64,000 nucleotides of DNA from Roseovarius lutimaris (GCF_900115165.1 NZ_FOVP01000011.1:62001-126000); one strand, 5' to 3'. Positions 1 through 9,428 are shown, counted from the first letter of the stretch. The notes: generated from the letters alone by a model not told the origin. Translations and numbers: made by a program.

Positions 1-622
1 GACGCTTGGCATGGTGTTCTCGATCATTCTCTGGATGCCCTCATGGGGCGGGATGATCAACGGCCTGATGACGCTCTCTGGCGCCTGGGACAAGCTGCGC
101 ACCGATCCGGTGATCCGGATGATGGTGATCTCGATCGGGTTCTACGGCATGTCGACCTTTGAAGGGCCGATGATGTCGATCCGGGCGGTCAACTCTCTGT
201 CGCATTACACCGACTGGACCATCGGGCACGTGCATTCCGGTGCTCTTGGCTGGAACGGGATGATCACCTTTGGCGCGCTCTACTTTCTTGTGCCGAAGCT
301 GTGGAACCGTGAACGGCTTTATTCGCTCAGCCTTGTCAGCTGGCATTTCTGGCTCGCGACGATCGGCATCATTCTCTACGCCGCCTCGATGTGGGTGACG
401 GGGATTATGGAAGGCCTGATGTGGCGCGAAGTCGATGCCAACGGTTTCCTTGTGAACTCGTTCGCGGACACTGTGGCGGCCAAGCTGCCGATGTATGTGG
501 TGCGCGGTCTGGGTGGGGTCATGTTCCTCTCGGGTGCGATTATCATGTGCTATAACCTCTGGATGACTGTGAAACGTTCGCCGGCCGTTGAGGCCACGAA
601 CTCCACAGTTCCGGCTGAATAA
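1..622 (+). CDS. ccoN: cbb3 cytochrome c oxidase subunit I, C-terminal part
   Basis: This is the C-terminal ~206 residues of the catalytic subunit, in frame from base 2; the gene starts left of the window. CcoN carries heme b and the heme b3-CuB site that reduces oxygen in the inner membrane. The segment [20 protein letters not shown] is typical of CcoN and is followed by several hydrophobic helices. The gene ends with TAA at 620-622, 14 bases before ccoO, and an AAGGAGG Shine-Dalgarno overlaps the stop region. The order N-O-Q-P confirms the identity. Its promoter lies outside the window. Confidence 0.95.
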   Translation, partial: TLGMVFSIILWMPSWGGMINGLMTLSGAWDKLRTDPVIRMMVISIGFYGMSTFEGPMMSIRAVNSLSHYTDWTIGHVHSGALGWNGMITFGALYFLVPKLWNRERLYSLSLVSWHFWLATIGIILYAASMWVTGIMEGLMWREVDANGFLVNSFADTVAAKLPMYVVRGLGGVMFLSGAIIMCYNLWMTVKRSPAVEATNSTVPAE

Positions 623-636
623 GGAGGGCCGGAAAG

Positions 637-1362
637 ATGGGAATTCTTGATAAACACGCAGTCCTGGAAAAGAACATCACGCTTTTGGCGGTGTTTGCCT
701 TCCTCGTGGTCACCGTCGGGGGGATCGTTCAGATCGCCCCGCTGTTCTGGCTCGAAAACACCATCGAGGATGTCGAGGGCATGCGCCCCTATTCCCCGCT
801 GGAGTTGACGGGTCGCGACATCTATGTGCGTGAAGGGTGTTATGTCTGTCACAGCCAGATGATCCGCCCGATGCGCGACGAGGTTGAGCGGTACGGCCAC
901 TATAGCCTTGCGGCGGAGTCGAAGTACGACCACCCGTTCCAGTGGGGGTCTAAACGCACCGGGCCGGATCTGGCCCGTGTGGGGGGGCGTTATTCGGACG
1001 AATGGCATGTCGATCACCTGCGTAACCCGCAATCGGTTGTGCCTGAATCGGTGATGCCGAAATACGGCTTTCTGGAAAACCGCATGATCGAACCCGAGCA
1101 TGTTGGAGATCTTTTGGCGACGCATGCGCTTGTCGGGGTGCCATATTCCGATGAGATGATCGAAAACGCCAAGGCCGACTTCAAGGTTCAGGTCGATCCG
1201 TTTGGCGATACCGACGGGTTGCTGGAACGCTATCCCAATGCGCAAGTCCGTAACTTTGACGGGCAGGCCGGGATTTCCGAGGCTGACGCGCTGATCGCTT
1301 ATCTGCAAATGCTGGGTACGCTGGTTGATTTCTCGACCTTCACGCCTGTGGCAAGCCGCTAG
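637..1362 (+). CDS. ccoO: cbb3 oxidase subunit II, monoheme cytochrome c
   Basis: CcoO is the membrane-anchored monoheme cytochrome c that passes electrons to CcoN. The 241-residue protein has one N-terminal membrane anchor (about residues 16-40) and one heme-binding motif, [13 protein letters not shown], near residue 66. The start ATG at 637 follows AAGGAGG with good spacing. The length is normal for the family. It lies between ccoN and ccoQ in the usual order and is presumably co-transcribed with them. Confidence 0.97.
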   Translation: MGILDKHAVLEKNITLLAVFAFLVVTVGGIVQIAPLFWLENTIEDVEGMRPYSPLELTGRDIYVREGCYVCHSQMIRPMRDEVERYGHYSLAAESKYDHPFQWGSKRTGPDLARVGGRYSDEWHVDHLRNPQSVVPESVMPKYGFLENRMIEPEHVGDLLATHALVGVPYSDEMIENAKADFKVQVDPFGDTDGLLERYPNAQVRNFDGQAGISEADALIAYLQMLGTLVDFSTFTPVASR

Positions 1363-1377
1363 GAGAGGATGGACACA

Positions 1378-1572
1378 ATGGAAACCTATTCTCTGCTGCG
1401 TGAATTTGCCGATAGCTGGATGCTGCTGGCGTTGTTCGCTTTCTTTGTTGGCATGGTGGTCTGGGTGTTCCGCCCCGGTGCCACGAAGAAATACGAGAAC
1501 CCCTCGAACATCCCCTTCCGGCATGAAGACAAACCGGCATCCGACGGCGATGCCGACGCCAAGGAGGCGTGA
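1378..1572 (+). CDS. ccoQ: cbb3 oxidase small subunit CcoQ
   Basis: This is a 64-residue single-span membrane protein beginning [14 protein letters not shown], typical of CcoQ, which stabilises the cbb3 complex. A hydrophobic helix covers about residues 14-33, followed by a polar tail. An in-frame ATG at 1369 is only two bases from AGGAG. ATG 1378 has better spacing and gives the usual N-terminus, so I chose it. The stop lies just before the ccoP start. Confidence 0.92.
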   Translation: METYSLLREFADSWMLLALFAFFVGMVVWVFRPGATKKYENPSNIPFRHEDKPASDGDADAKEA

Positions 1573-1577
1573 GAAAC

Positions 1578-2441
1578 ATGGCAAAAAAACCCACAAAAAA
1601 GAAACCCGAGGTCGAAACAACCGGCCATGAATGGGACGGTATTCAGGAATATAACAACCCCCTGCCGCGGTGGTGGCTATGGACGTTATATGCCTGTATC
1701 GCCTGGGGCATTTGGTATGTGATCGCCTATCCGGCCTGGCCGATGATCGAGGGGGCCACATCCGGTTATAAGGGTTGGTCGACGCGGGCCAACATCGCGG
1801 TCGAACTGGCCGAAGCCGAGGCCGCCAATGCCGAGATCAACGCCAAGCTGGCCTCGGTCGAACTGGCCTCGGTTGCCGAAACCCCCGAGTTGCAGGCCTA
1901 TGCCACATCGGCGGGCGCGGCGGTGTTCAAGACCTGGTGCGCCCAGTGTCACGGGTCCGGCGCGGCGGGGGCCAAAGGCTATCCCAACCTGCTGGACAAT
2001 GATTGGCTTTGGGGCGGGGCGATTGAGGATATCCACACCACGATTTCTCATGGTATCCGCAACGAAGTTGACGACGATGCACGCTATTCGGAAATGCCCG
2101 CCTTTGGTGAGATTCTGGAGACCCCGCAGATTGATCAGGTTGCCAACTACGTGATGTCCCTGTCAGGCACGCCGCAGGACGCAAGTCTTGTCGCCGAAGG
2201 GGAGACGGTGTTCATGGACAACTGCGCGGCCTGTCACGGCGAGAATGCCCAAGGCGACATCTTTCAGGGGGCTCCGAACCTCGCGGATGCGATCTGGCTC
2301 TATGGCGGTGACTTTGCAACGATCAAGGAAACCGTCACCAATAGCCGCTATGGTGTGATGCCGCCGTGGAACACGCGCCTTTCCGAGGCCGAGGTGCGGG
2401 CGGTCGCGGTCTACGTCCATCAATTGGGCGGCGGCGAGTAA
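1578..2441 (+). CDS. ccoP: cbb3 oxidase subunit III, diheme cytochrome c
   Basis: CcoP is the diheme cytochrome c subunit that receives electrons from the bc1 complex through soluble cytochrome c. The 287-residue protein has an N-terminal membrane helix ([20 protein letters not shown]) and two cytochrome c domains with CAQCHG (about residue 121) and CAACHG (about residue 212). A GTG at 1569 is in frame but lies against the AAGGAGG at 1561-1567. ATG 1578 is correctly spaced and gives the lysine-rich MAKKPTKKK start. It is the last gene of ccoNOQP and is followed by hairpins. Confidence 0.96.
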   Translation: MAKKPTKKKPEVETTGHEWDGIQEYNNPLPRWWLWTLYACIAWGIWYVIAYPAWPMIEGATSGYKGWSTRANIAVELAEAEAANAEINAKLASVELASVAETPELQAYATSAGAAVFKTWCAQCHGSGAAGAKGYPNLLDNDWLWGGAIEDIHTTISHGIRNEVDDDARYSEMPAFGEILETPQIDQVANYVMSLSGTPQDASLVAEGETVFMDNCAACHGENAQGDIFQGAPNLADAIWLYGGDFATIKETVTNSRYGVMPPWNTRLSEAEVRAVAVYVHQLGGGE

Positions 2442-2453
2442 GCCAAAAAGAAT

Positions 2454-2489
2454 ACCCCGGGCCGCGTGTTGGCGCAGGCGGCCCGGGGT
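2454..2489 (+). terminator. GC hairpin after ccoP
   Basis: A perfect 12-bp inverted repeat (2454-2465 pairs with 2478-2489, loop of 12) begins 12 bases after the ccoP stop. No T-run follows it. It could stabilise the 3' end of the mRNA or act as a first terminator ahead of the T-tailed hairpin at 2578. Confidence 0.6.
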
Positions 2490-2577
2490 CGGCATCGGTC
2501 TTTCCGTCCTGTTCGCGCGTTTCCTGGAAGGGCCGGTGCCATTAAACTGCTGAAAGATCGGTTGCTGTCAATCCTCG

Positions 2578-2600
2578 GGCCCCAATGCGGGGCCTTTTTT
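2578..2600 (+). terminator. intrinsic terminator downstream of ccoNOQP
   Basis: The stem GGCCCC (2578-2583) pairs with GGGGCC (2589-2594) around a 5-base loop and is followed directly by six T. This is a canonical rho-independent terminator on the plus strand. It separates ccoNOQP transcription from the LysR gene and ccoGHIS. Confidence 0.8.
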
Positions 2601-2688
2601 GTGCATGCTGCGCGAGGCGGCCCGAGAAGGCGGATGAGCGGCCCATCGCCCGTTGCGCCAAGGCCAGCGGTCGGCCCTTGCGCGGCCC

Positions 2689-2856
2689 TCAGTCACGACG
2701 GCGGGCATGAAGATGCGCCTCGATCTCGGCCCCCGAACGCGCGTCAAAACGTTCCGCAGGCGGCCAATGCGCGCGCCCTGCACGGTGATGGCGCGCCTCG
2801 CTGTGCGGGCCAAGACGGGTGGCAGTTCTGAAAGTATTTGCGAAGATGCTGAACAT
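2689..2856 (-). CDS. small basic hypothetical protein
   Basis: This is a 55-residue reading frame, MFSIFANTFRTATRLGP at the start and EAHLHARRRD at the end, rich in Arg and His. An AAAGGA Shine-Dalgarno sits about 8 bases before ATG 2856. It is divergent from the LysR gene, with a ~100-bp shared promoter region. I do not recognise a family. The good ribosome-binding site and position support a real gene. The GC-rich frame, and the fact that the opposite frames are also open, argue for caution. Confidence 0.45.
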   Translation of the reverse strand: MFSIFANTFRTATRLGPHSEARHHRAGRAHWPPAERFDARSGAEIEAHLHARRRD

Positions 2857-2955
2857 TGTGTCGTCCTTTCCGGTGCTGTGTTTCTGCGTTCAATATGGAC
2901 AATGCGGGCGTTTTGGGCGAGTCTGGAAAAAATCAGATATGTAAGGTAGTCTAAC

Positions 2956-3843
2956 ATGATTGATTGGCTTTCCCTGCCACCCCTGACCGCGTTGCGCGCG
3001 TTTTCGGCCCTGGCCGATACCGGCGCGACGGCGGCGGCGGGGGCGCGCCTGAACGTCAGCCATGCGGCGATAAGCCAGCAGGTCAAACAGCTTGAGACAC
3101 ATCTTGGTGTCGCTCTTGTCGATCGTTCGGGGCGCCACCTTGTGCTCACGGCAGAGGGGCAGCAGCTGGCCGATGCGCTTGGCCTTGGGTTTGGCGCAAT
3201 CGCGCGCGCGGTCGAGGCGCTGACCGGCGCGGATGCCGACCGCCCCTTGCAGGTGTCGACGACGCCGGGCTTTGCCGCGCAATGGCTGATGCCCTGCCTG
3301 AGTGCCTTTCGAGAGGCCCACCCGCAGATCGACATCATGATTGACGCCACGCCCAACGTAGTCACGCTGGAGCCGGGCGGCATTGACGTCGCCCTGCGCT
3401 ATGGCGCCGGTCATTGGCCGGGGCTTGAAGCAGAGTTGTTGTTTTGCTCACCGTTGGTGGCTGTCGCGGCCCCCAAACTGGTAGCGGGTATGCAGATCAC
3501 CAGCCCGGCCGATCTTGTGCGTCTGCCCTGGCTTCAGGAAACCGGAACCACTGAATCAAGCGATTGGTTGCGCCAACGCGGGGTGACCGAGGCGCGCGCC
3601 GCGGGGCTGGTACAGGTGCCGGTCAATCTCTTGCTGGACGGGCTTCGCAATGGTCAGGGGGTGGCCCTGACAGTCCGCGAATGGGTCAGGCAGGATATCG
3701 CGGCGGGTCGGCTTGTGCTTTTGTTTGAGGACCCGGACGAAAGCGGATACTATATTGTCACCCGTCCGGGCGTGTTGCGCGCGCCGGCCAAAGCCTTTGC
3801 AAGTTGGTTGAAAAAACAGGCAAAACTGGTCCAGACCTGTTAA
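2956..3843 (+). CDS. LysR-family transcriptional regulator (GcvA-like)
   Basis: This 295-residue LysR regulator has an N-terminal winged helix (residues 6-65, with RLNVSHAAISQQVKQLETHLG as recognition region) and a substrate-binding C-terminal domain. The opening PPLTALRAFSALADTGATAAAG resembles the GcvA subgroup. It stands between ccoNOQP and ccoGHIS, which are usually adjacent, and is divergent from a small open frame at 2689. Its ligand and targets cannot be read from the sequence. It may be an insertion unrelated to oxidase control. Confidence 0.9.
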   Translation: MIDWLSLPPLTALRAFSALADTGATAAAGARLNVSHAAISQQVKQLETHLGVALVDRSGRHLVLTAEGQQLADALGLGFGAIARAVEALTGADADRPLQVSTTPGFAAQWLMPCLSAFREAHPQIDIMIDATPNVVTLEPGGIDVALRYGAGHWPGLEAELLFCSPLVAVAAPKLVAGMQITSPADLVRLPWLQETGTTESSDWLRQRGVTEARAAGLVQVPVNLLLDGLRNGQGVALTVREWVRQDIAAGRLVLLFEDPDESGYYIVTRPGVLRAPAKAFASWLKKQAKLVQTC

Positions 3844-3866
3844 TTGATCGATTCTAGATTCAGAAT

Positions 3867-3880
3867 TTGATGCAGGTCAA
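3867..3880 (+). promoter_or_regulatory. FnrL-type anaerobox upstream of ccoG
   Basis: TTGATGCAGGTCAA matches the FNR/FnrL half-site arrangement TTGAT-N4-RTCAA. It is centred about 66 bases before the ccoG GTG start. FnrL is known to control cbb3 genes in Rhodobacter relatives. The placement suggests that ccoGHIS is induced at low oxygen from its own promoter, separately from ccoNOQP. Confidence 0.8.
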
Positions 3881-3939
3881 GGTTGCCTCGGGGCCGGCCT
3901 GCGAAAAGACTGGAAATATCCCTAAGTCGGAGTGAGCCC

Positions 3940-5376
3940 GTGGCCGATTCTCAGCCAGATGCCCCCCAATCCCTCTATGCCGCACACGAGCCCATTTTCC
4001 CTCGCAGGGTCAGTGGCAAGTTTCGCAATCTGAAATGGGCGATCCTGATCGTCACGCTTGGCATTTACTATGTCACGCCTTGGATTCGCTGGGATCGCGG
4101 GCCAAGCCTTCCGGATCAGGCGGTGCTGATTGATCTGGCAAGTCGGCGGTTCTTTTTCTTCTGGATCGAAATCTGGCCGCATGAGTTCTATTTCATCGCC
4201 GGCCTTCTGGTGATGGCTGGTCTGGGCCTGTTTCTGTTCACCTCGGCGCTTGGTCGGGTGTGGTGTGGCTATGCCTGTCCGCAAACGGTCTGGACCGATC
4301 TTTTCATTCTGGTCGAGCGCTGGATCGAGGGCGACCGCAACGCGCGCCTGCGCCTGCACCGGCAAAAGAAATGGGATCTGCGCAAGGTGCGCCTCAGGTT
4401 GACCAAATGGCTGAGCTGGCTGTTGATCGGCCTCGCCACCGGCGGGGCCTGGGTGTTCTATTTCACCGATGCGCCGACGCTTCTGGTCGATCTGTTCACC
4501 CTCAACGCACACCCGGTTGCCTATACGACCGTCGCCGTCCTGACGGCGACGACGTTTTTCTTCGGCGGTATCGCGCGTGAACAGATCTGTATCTATGCCT
4601 GCCCCTGGCCGCGTATTCAGGCCGCGATGCTGGACGAAGACAGCCTTGTCGTTGGCTATCGCGAGTGGCGGGGCGAGCCGCGCAAGCATTCGCAAGAGGT
4701 TGCGGATGGCGCGCCGCAGGGCGATTGCATCGACTGCATGGCCTGCGTGAATGTCTGCCCGGTGGGGATTGATATCCGCGATGGCCAACAGCTTGAATGT
4801 ATCACCTGCGCGCTTTGCATTGATGCCTGTGATGACATCATGGCCAAGATCGGCAAGCCGCGCGGCCTGATTGATTACATGGCACTGACCGATGAGGAAA
4901 ACGAACGCGCGGGCAAGCCACCCAAGCCGATCCTCAAGCATATCCTGCGCCCGCGCACGATCATGTATACGGCCCTTTGGGCGCTTGTCGGCTTTGGTCT
5001 GGTGTTTGCGTTGTTTATCCGCTCGGATATTGACATGACGGTGGCGCCGGTGCGCAACCCGACCTATGTAATGTTGTCGGATGGCTCGATCCGCAACACC
5101 TATGAGGTGCGCCTGCGCAACAAACACGGTGAGGATCGGCGCTTTAACCTGACGGTCAGTGGTGATCCCGCGATCCGCCTTGCGCTTGAGGGCACGCCCT
5201 ATTCGTCGGTGACGGTGCCTGCGGATTCGATGCGCTTGCAGCGGGTTTACCTCGTTGCCGCACCGGATGCCGAAGCCGCCAAGGTCGAGCGCAGCGAGGT
5301 GCGCCTGTGGATCGAGGACACGCTGAACGGTGATCGCGCCTATAAGGATACCGTTTTCAACGGAAGGGAAAACTGA
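3940..5376 (+). CDS. ccoG: cbb3 oxidase assembly ferredoxin-like protein CcoG
   Basis: CcoG (FixG/RdxA) is a membrane iron-sulfur protein linked to copper reduction and insertion during cbb3 assembly. The 478-residue protein has several membrane helices, CGYACPQTVWTD and CIYACPWPRI motifs, and two 4Fe-4S clusters (CIDCMACVNVCPVG and CITCALCIDACD). A C-terminal Ig-like periplasmic domain follows. The open frame extends upstream to a TTG at 3883. GTG 3940, preceded by CGGAG at 7 bases, gives VADSQPDAPQ and leaves the FnrL box in the promoter. The stop overlaps the ccoH ATG by one base. Confidence 0.95.
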   Translation: MADSQPDAPQSLYAAHEPIFPRRVSGKFRNLKWAILIVTLGIYYVTPWIRWDRGPSLPDQAVLIDLASRRFFFFWIEIWPHEFYFIAGLLVMAGLGLFLFTSALGRVWCGYACPQTVWTDLFILVERWIEGDRNARLRLHRQKKWDLRKVRLRLTKWLSWLLIGLATGGAWVFYFTDAPTLLVDLFTLNAHPVAYTTVAVLTATTFFFGGIAREQICIYACPWPRIQAAMLDEDSLVVGYREWRGEPRKHSQEVADGAPQGDCIDCMACVNVCPVGIDIRDGQQLECITCALCIDACDDIMAKIGKPRGLIDYMALTDEENERAGKPPKPILKHILRPRTIMYTALWALVGFGLVFALFIRSDIDMTVAPVRNPTYVMLSDGSIRNTYEVRLRNKHGEDRRFNLTVSGDPAIRLALEGTPYSSVTVPADSMRLQRVYLVAAPDAEAAKVERSEVRLWIEDTLNGDRAYKDTVFNGREN

Positions 5377-5831
5377 TGAGCGAGCGCAAGATAACCGGGC
5401 GGCAGGTGTTCCTTGGCTTTGCCGCCGCCTTTGGGGTGATCATCGGCGTCAATCTTGTGCTGGCCTATTCGGCGGTCACCACCTTTCCGGGGCTTGAGGT
5501 TAAAAATTCTTATGTCGCCAGCCAGGAATTCAACATTCGCAAAGCCGCGCAAGAGGGGCTTGGCTGGCATGTCGAGGCCGATCACGCCGATGGCCTGCTG
5601 TGGCTGCATATCACCGATGACGCGGGCAAGCCGGTTGAGGTAAATACGCTTGAGGCCACGGTTGGGCGCGCCACCCATGTGTTTGACGATCAAACCCCCG
5701 ATTTCCGCTTTGACGGCAAGGCCTATTTCGCGCCCGTCACCCTTGGGGAGGGCAATTGGAATATCCGTATGCAAGCCACATCCGGGGATGGCACGCTTTT
5801 TCAACAGCGCGTTGTCCTGCACAAGGAATAA
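5376..5831 (+). CDS. ccoH: cbb3 oxidase assembly protein CcoH
   Basis: CcoH (FixH) is a membrane-anchored assembly factor of cbb3 oxidase. The 151-residue protein has one N-terminal helix (about residues 9-32) and a periplasmic domain containing NSYVASQEFN, characteristic of FixH. Its ATG overlaps the ccoG stop by one base, which indicates translational coupling. It is followed by ccoI after six bases. Confidence 0.93.
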   Translation: MSERKITGRQVFLGFAAAFGVIIGVNLVLAYSAVTTFPGLEVKNSYVASQEFNIRKAAQEGLGWHVEADHADGLLWLHITDDAGKPVEVNTLEATVGRATHVFDDQTPDFRFDGKAYFAPVTLGEGNWNIRMQATSGDGTLFQQRVVLHKE

Positions 5832-5837
5832 CCGGCA

Positions 5838-8021
5838 ATGACCGTCCCCATGCGTCCGTCGCCTTCGGCCTGTCCGGCCTGTGCCGCCGCCCCGGCGGCC
5901 GAGGCATTGGCCGAACGGGCGTTGAAGCCCGCGCAAATTGCGCTGTCCTTGCCGACGATTCATTGCTCGGCCTGCATCTCCAAGATCGAGCGTGGGCTGA
6001 ACGCGCATCCCGGCGTGCGCGGGGCGCGGGTGAACCTGACGCTGAAACGCGCCAGCATTGATGCGGCGCCAGAGGTCAGCGCCGAAGAGTTGCGCACCCT
6101 GGTCGAGGGGCTTGGCTTTGAGGCACACGAGCTTGACGGGGCCTCGCTTGGCGCCACCGCGACGGGGCGCGCCGGACGTGATCTTTTGATGCGGCTGGCC
6201 GTGGCGGGTTTTGCCAGCATGAACGTGATGCTGCTTTCGGTTTCGGTCTGGTCGGGCGCCGAGGACGCCACGCGCGACATGTTCCACTGGATATCGGCGG
6301 CGATCACCCTTCCGGCGATTGCCTTTTCCGGTCAGCCGTTTTTCCGCAATGCCTGGGCGGCCCTGTCCAAGGGGCGGCTCAATATGGATGTGCCGATCAC
6401 TCTGGCGATTGTGCTGGCGATTTTCACCTCGCTCTGGGAAACGGTTCTGTCGGGCGAGCATGCCTATTTTGACGCGGCACTTGCACTGACGTTTTTCCTG
6501 TTGGCCGGGCGGTATCTTGATCACCGCACCCGCGCGATTGCCCGCTCTGCCGCCGAAGAGCTTACGGCGCTTGAGGTGCCCCGCGCCACCCGTCTGCGCG
6601 ACGGGGTCGAGGCGCAGGTGAACATTGCCGAATTGCGGCTTGGCGATCTGATCTTGGTGCGCCCCGGCGGGCGCATGCCGGTCGATGGCGAGATCGTTAC
6701 CGGCACCTCGGAAATCGACCGATCCTTGCTGACCGGTGAAACCCTGCCGGTGTTCGCAGGCGAGGGGCAGGCGGTGTCGGCGGGCGAGGTCAACCTGACC
6801 GGGCCGCTGACCATTCGCGCCACGGCGGTAGGGGCGGATACATCGCTTCACCGGATGGCCGATCTTGTGGCAATCGCTGAATCAGGGCGCTCGCGTTATA
6901 CCTCGCTGGCCGACAAGGCCGCCAAGCTTTATGCGCCCGGCGTGCATATCCTCTCGGCGCTTAGCTTTCTGGGCTGGTATCTTTACACATGGGACATGCG
7001 CACGGCGCTTAATATCGCGGCTGCGGTTCTGATCATCACCTGCCCCTGTGCGCTTGGGCTGGCGGTGCCGGCGGTGACGACAGCGGCCTCGGGGCGGCTG
7101 TTTAGACGGGGCATGCTGATCAAGCATGAAACCGCGCTTGAGCGGTTGGCGCAGGTCGATACCGTGGTGTTTGACAAGACCGGAACGCTGACCACCGGCA
7201 CGCCGCAGCTGACCAACCTTGCGGCACTGCCGCGCAGGGCGGTGGAATGCGCGCTTGCGCTTGCGCAGGGCTCGTCGCACCCGTTGGCCCGTGCGATCAC
7301 CACTGCGGCGCGCGACGGCGGATTTGCCGCCACTCAGCTAAGCGATGTAACCGAGGTGCCGGGCTATGGCACCCGCGGGCTCTGGAGCGGGCAAGAGGTG
7401 CGCCTTGGCCGCGCAAGCTGGACCGGGGCCACGCCGCTGGCCGACACGGCGAGTTTTCTCAAGGTCGGCGATCAGGCGCCGCTGGCCTTTATCTTTGCCG
7501 ACCGGTTGCGCCCCGGTGCCGCCGAGGCGGTCGAGGCGCTCAAATCCAGCGGCAAGACCGTGATCCTCATGTCAGGCGATACCACCCCGGCGGTCGAGGC
7601 CTTGGCGCTGCGCCTTGGCATTCCGCACTGGGTGGCAGAGGCCCTGCCGGCCGATAAATCGGCCCGCATTCAGGCGCTGAGCGGTGAGGGCGCGCATGTG
7701 CTGATGGTCGGGGACGGGCTTAACGATACGGCGGCGCTTGCGGCGGCGCATGTGTCGATCTCGCCCGCCAGCGCGCTTGATGCCGCGCGGGTCGCCAGCG
7801 ATATCGTGCTCTTGGGCAATGACCTAACACCGATTGCAGCGGCCTGTGATACGGCGCAATCGGCCACCCGGCGCATTCGCGAGAACTTTCGTATTGCCAC
7901 GATTTATAATATGATTGCCGTGCCCTTGGCCGTGGCCGGGCTTGCGACGCCGCTTATCGCGGCGCTGGCGATGTCGCTTAGCTCGATCACGGTTTCGCTG
8001 AACGCTTTGAGACTGAGGTAG
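5838..8021 (+). CDS. ccoI: copper-transporting P1B-type ATPase CcoI
   Basis: CcoI (FixI) is the P1B ATPase that supplies copper for the CuB centre of cbb3 oxidase. The 727-residue protein has an N-terminal CPAC segment and a heavy-metal domain with HCSACISKIE (about residues 46-56). It then has membrane helices, the TGE actuator motif (LLTGETLPV), the CPC copper site (TCPCALGLAVP), the phosphorylation motif DKTGTLTTG, the HP dipeptide (SHPLA) and GDGLND. All key ATPase residues are present. It continues the ccoGHIS operon. Confidence 0.96.
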   Translation: MTVPMRPSPSACPACAAAPAAEALAERALKPAQIALSLPTIHCSACISKIERGLNAHPGVRGARVNLTLKRASIDAAPEVSAEELRTLVEGLGFEAHELDGASLGATATGRAGRDLLMRLAVAGFASMNVMLLSVSVWSGAEDATRDMFHWISAAITLPAIAFSGQPFFRNAWAALSKGRLNMDVPITLAIVLAIFTSLWETVLSGEHAYFDAALALTFFLLAGRYLDHRTRAIARSAAEELTALEVPRATRLRDGVEAQVNIAELRLGDLILVRPGGRMPVDGEIVTGTSEIDRSLLTGETLPVFAGEGQAVSAGEVNLTGPLTIRATAVGADTSLHRMADLVAIAESGRSRYTSLADKAAKLYAPGVHILSALSFLGWYLYTWDMRTALNIAAAVLIITCPCALGLAVPAVTTAASGRLFRRGMLIKHETALERLAQVDTVVFDKTGTLTTGTPQLTNLAALPRRAVECALALAQGSSHPLARAITTAARDGGFAATQLSDVTEVPGYGTRGLWSGQEVRLGRASWTGATPLADTASFLKVGDQAPLAFIFADRLRPGAAEAVEALKSSGKTVILMSGDTTPAVEALALRLGIPHWVAEALPADKSARIQALSGEGAHVLMVGDGLNDTAALAAAHVSISPASALDAARVASDIVLLGNDLTPIAAACDTAQSATRRIRENFRIATIYNMIAVPLAVAGLATPLIAALAMSLSSITVSLNALRLR

Positions 8022-8026
8022 AGGCG

Positions 8027-8185
8027 ATGAATATCCTGACCTATCTGATCCCGATCTCTCTGATTCTTGGCGCCGTGGGGCTTGTCGCCTTTATCTACAC
8101 GGTCAAATCCAACCAATACGATGACCCCGAAGGCGACGCACGTCGCATCTTGAGCGACGACTACGACGACAAGCCGAAACAGTAG
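8027..8185 (+). CDS. ccoS: cbb3 oxidase maturation protein CcoS
   Basis: This is a 52-residue protein starting MNILTYLIPISLILGAVGL. It has one membrane helix and a short acidic tail with QYDDPEGDARRIL, the CcoS signature. CcoS is needed for cofactor insertion into the cbb3 catalytic subunit. GAGG precedes ATG 8027, and the gene begins five bases after the ccoI stop. It ends the ccoGHIS operon; no clear terminator follows before the convergent HPP gene. Confidence 0.93.
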   Translation: MNILTYLIPISLILGAVGLVAFIYTVKSNQYDDPEGDARRILSDDYDDKPKQ

Positions 8186-8279
8186 TGTAAATCCTGTGGC
8201 TTGTGCGGCGGGAATGCGGGGTGCGCTCAATAGGTGAACCCACCATTTTAATCCTTAGGACAAGATGGAGCGTTGTATG

Positions 8280-9428
8280 TTAGGCGCCGTTGCGCGCCGC
8301 GCTACGGGCGAGCGCGGCTATAAGATCTGTCCGAGTGACGATGCCGACGATTTTATTGTGCTCAAGGACGGGAACGGCATCGGTATCACCGTCGGCCATC
8401 ATGGGTAGCAAGGCCCCGATGGGTGTGTGCGTTGTGGCGCGGGGGCCGGCGACGTTCATGATGTCGCCGGCCTTCACCGGCTTCTCCCAGTCTCTATTCA
8501 GAAGGCGGCGGATCGCGGCCACATAGCCCCGACCAAGACGTAGTGCGTCGGCCCGGGCCTGGCTGATGAGGTGCATTTGGAAGATGACGCCCAGAAACGT
8601 CATGTCAGGCCCCACGACGGGCAGCGATGCGAAACGATGCTGCCGGAACAGATCCGCGATCTCGCCTAATCGGGTCACTGGACTTATCGTGACAAGGTTG
8701 GAGGACATGATGTCCTGCGCGGTCAGTGGGCCGGAGAAATGCGCGGCGGCTTGCAATTCTGCCGCGCCGATCAGCCGGGCCAGATCCTCGACGCCAAGGT
8801 TGAACGATTGGCTATACCGTTCGAGGATACCTGTCAGCTCTTCTTCCGAAAGTCCCAGGCGTTCGGTCGGATTGCGGTCTTCAGTTCCGTGCTTGCTTGT
8901 GTCATCGAACTGCCGGAATGGATAGCGCCGCCCCGTGAGACGGGCGTAGACGGCTGCGATAAGTACGAGGGCTGTTGTCCCGACAGCAATAGGCGTAAGG
9001 GCGAACCAAAATCCCAAATGTGCGATGGCATCCGGGGACATGGCGGCAGTCATGGCAACGGCCCCGGCGGGGGGGTGGACCGCGCGGCACAAAATGGTCA
9101 CGATGATCGTAATCCCAACCGCAAGCGCGATCCGCAAGGCAGGATCAGTTAAGAGCAGGCAAACGGCCACCCCCACGATGGCAGCAATGGTATTGCCGAC
9201 AATCGCCGACCAAGGCTGTGCCAGAGGGCTGTTCGGAACGGCGAACAGTAGAACAGACGACGCCCCGAAAGGGGCGACAAGGTAGAGGCCCAGCTCCAGA
9301 TCCACGTTTGGCGACAGCAGAAACAGGCCGGTCAACCCTAAACCGATTAGGGCGCCAATCCCCGCACGCATTGCCTCAAGGCTTGAAACGTGGGCAACGG
9401 CGGGGCCGAGTGATTTCAGGAAATGCAA
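8280..9428 (-). CDS. HPP family membrane protein with CBS domains
   Basis: The 382-residue protein has an N-terminal four-helix HPP domain (about residues 20-165), containing AVHPPAGAVAMTAA, the motif that names the family. Two C-terminal CBS domains follow (DIMSSNLVTISPVTRLGEIA and DIMNVAGPRATTHTP). HPP proteins are linked to nitrite or anion transport in some organisms. CBS pairs usually sense adenosine nucleotides. The start is TTG 9428 with AGAGG seven bases upstream; the next Met is 20 residues in. It stands alone, convergent with ccoS. Substrate unknown. Confidence 0.85.
   Translation of the reverse strand: MHFLKSLGPAVAHVSSLEAMRAGIGALIGLGLTGLFLLSPNVDLELGLYLVAPFGASSVLLFAVPNSPLAQPWSAIVGNTIAAIVGVAVCLLLTDPALRIALAVGITIIVTILCRAVHPPAGAVAMTAAMSPDAIAHLGFWFALTPIAVGTTALVLIAAVYARLTGRRYPFRQFDDTSKHGTEDRNPTERLGLSEEELTGILERYSQSFNLGVEDLARLIGAAELQAAAHFSGPLTAQDIMSSNLVTISPVTRLGEIADLFRQHRFASLPVVGPDMTFLGVIFQMHLISQARADALRLGRGYVAAIRRLLNRDWEKPVKAGDIMNVAGPRATTHTPIGALLPMMADGDTDAVPVLEHNKIVGIVTRTDLIAALARSAARNGA

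Noticed and set aside
550-1761. 403-codon minus-strand frame across ccoO and ccoQ
   Set aside because: It lies opposite three clear cco genes with heme motifs and has Arg/His-rich composition typical of antisense frames.
3883-3939. TTG start for ccoG giving 19 extra residues
   Set aside because: It would begin immediately beside the FnrL box with no ribosome-binding site. GTG 3940 has one and gives a typical CcoG N-terminus.
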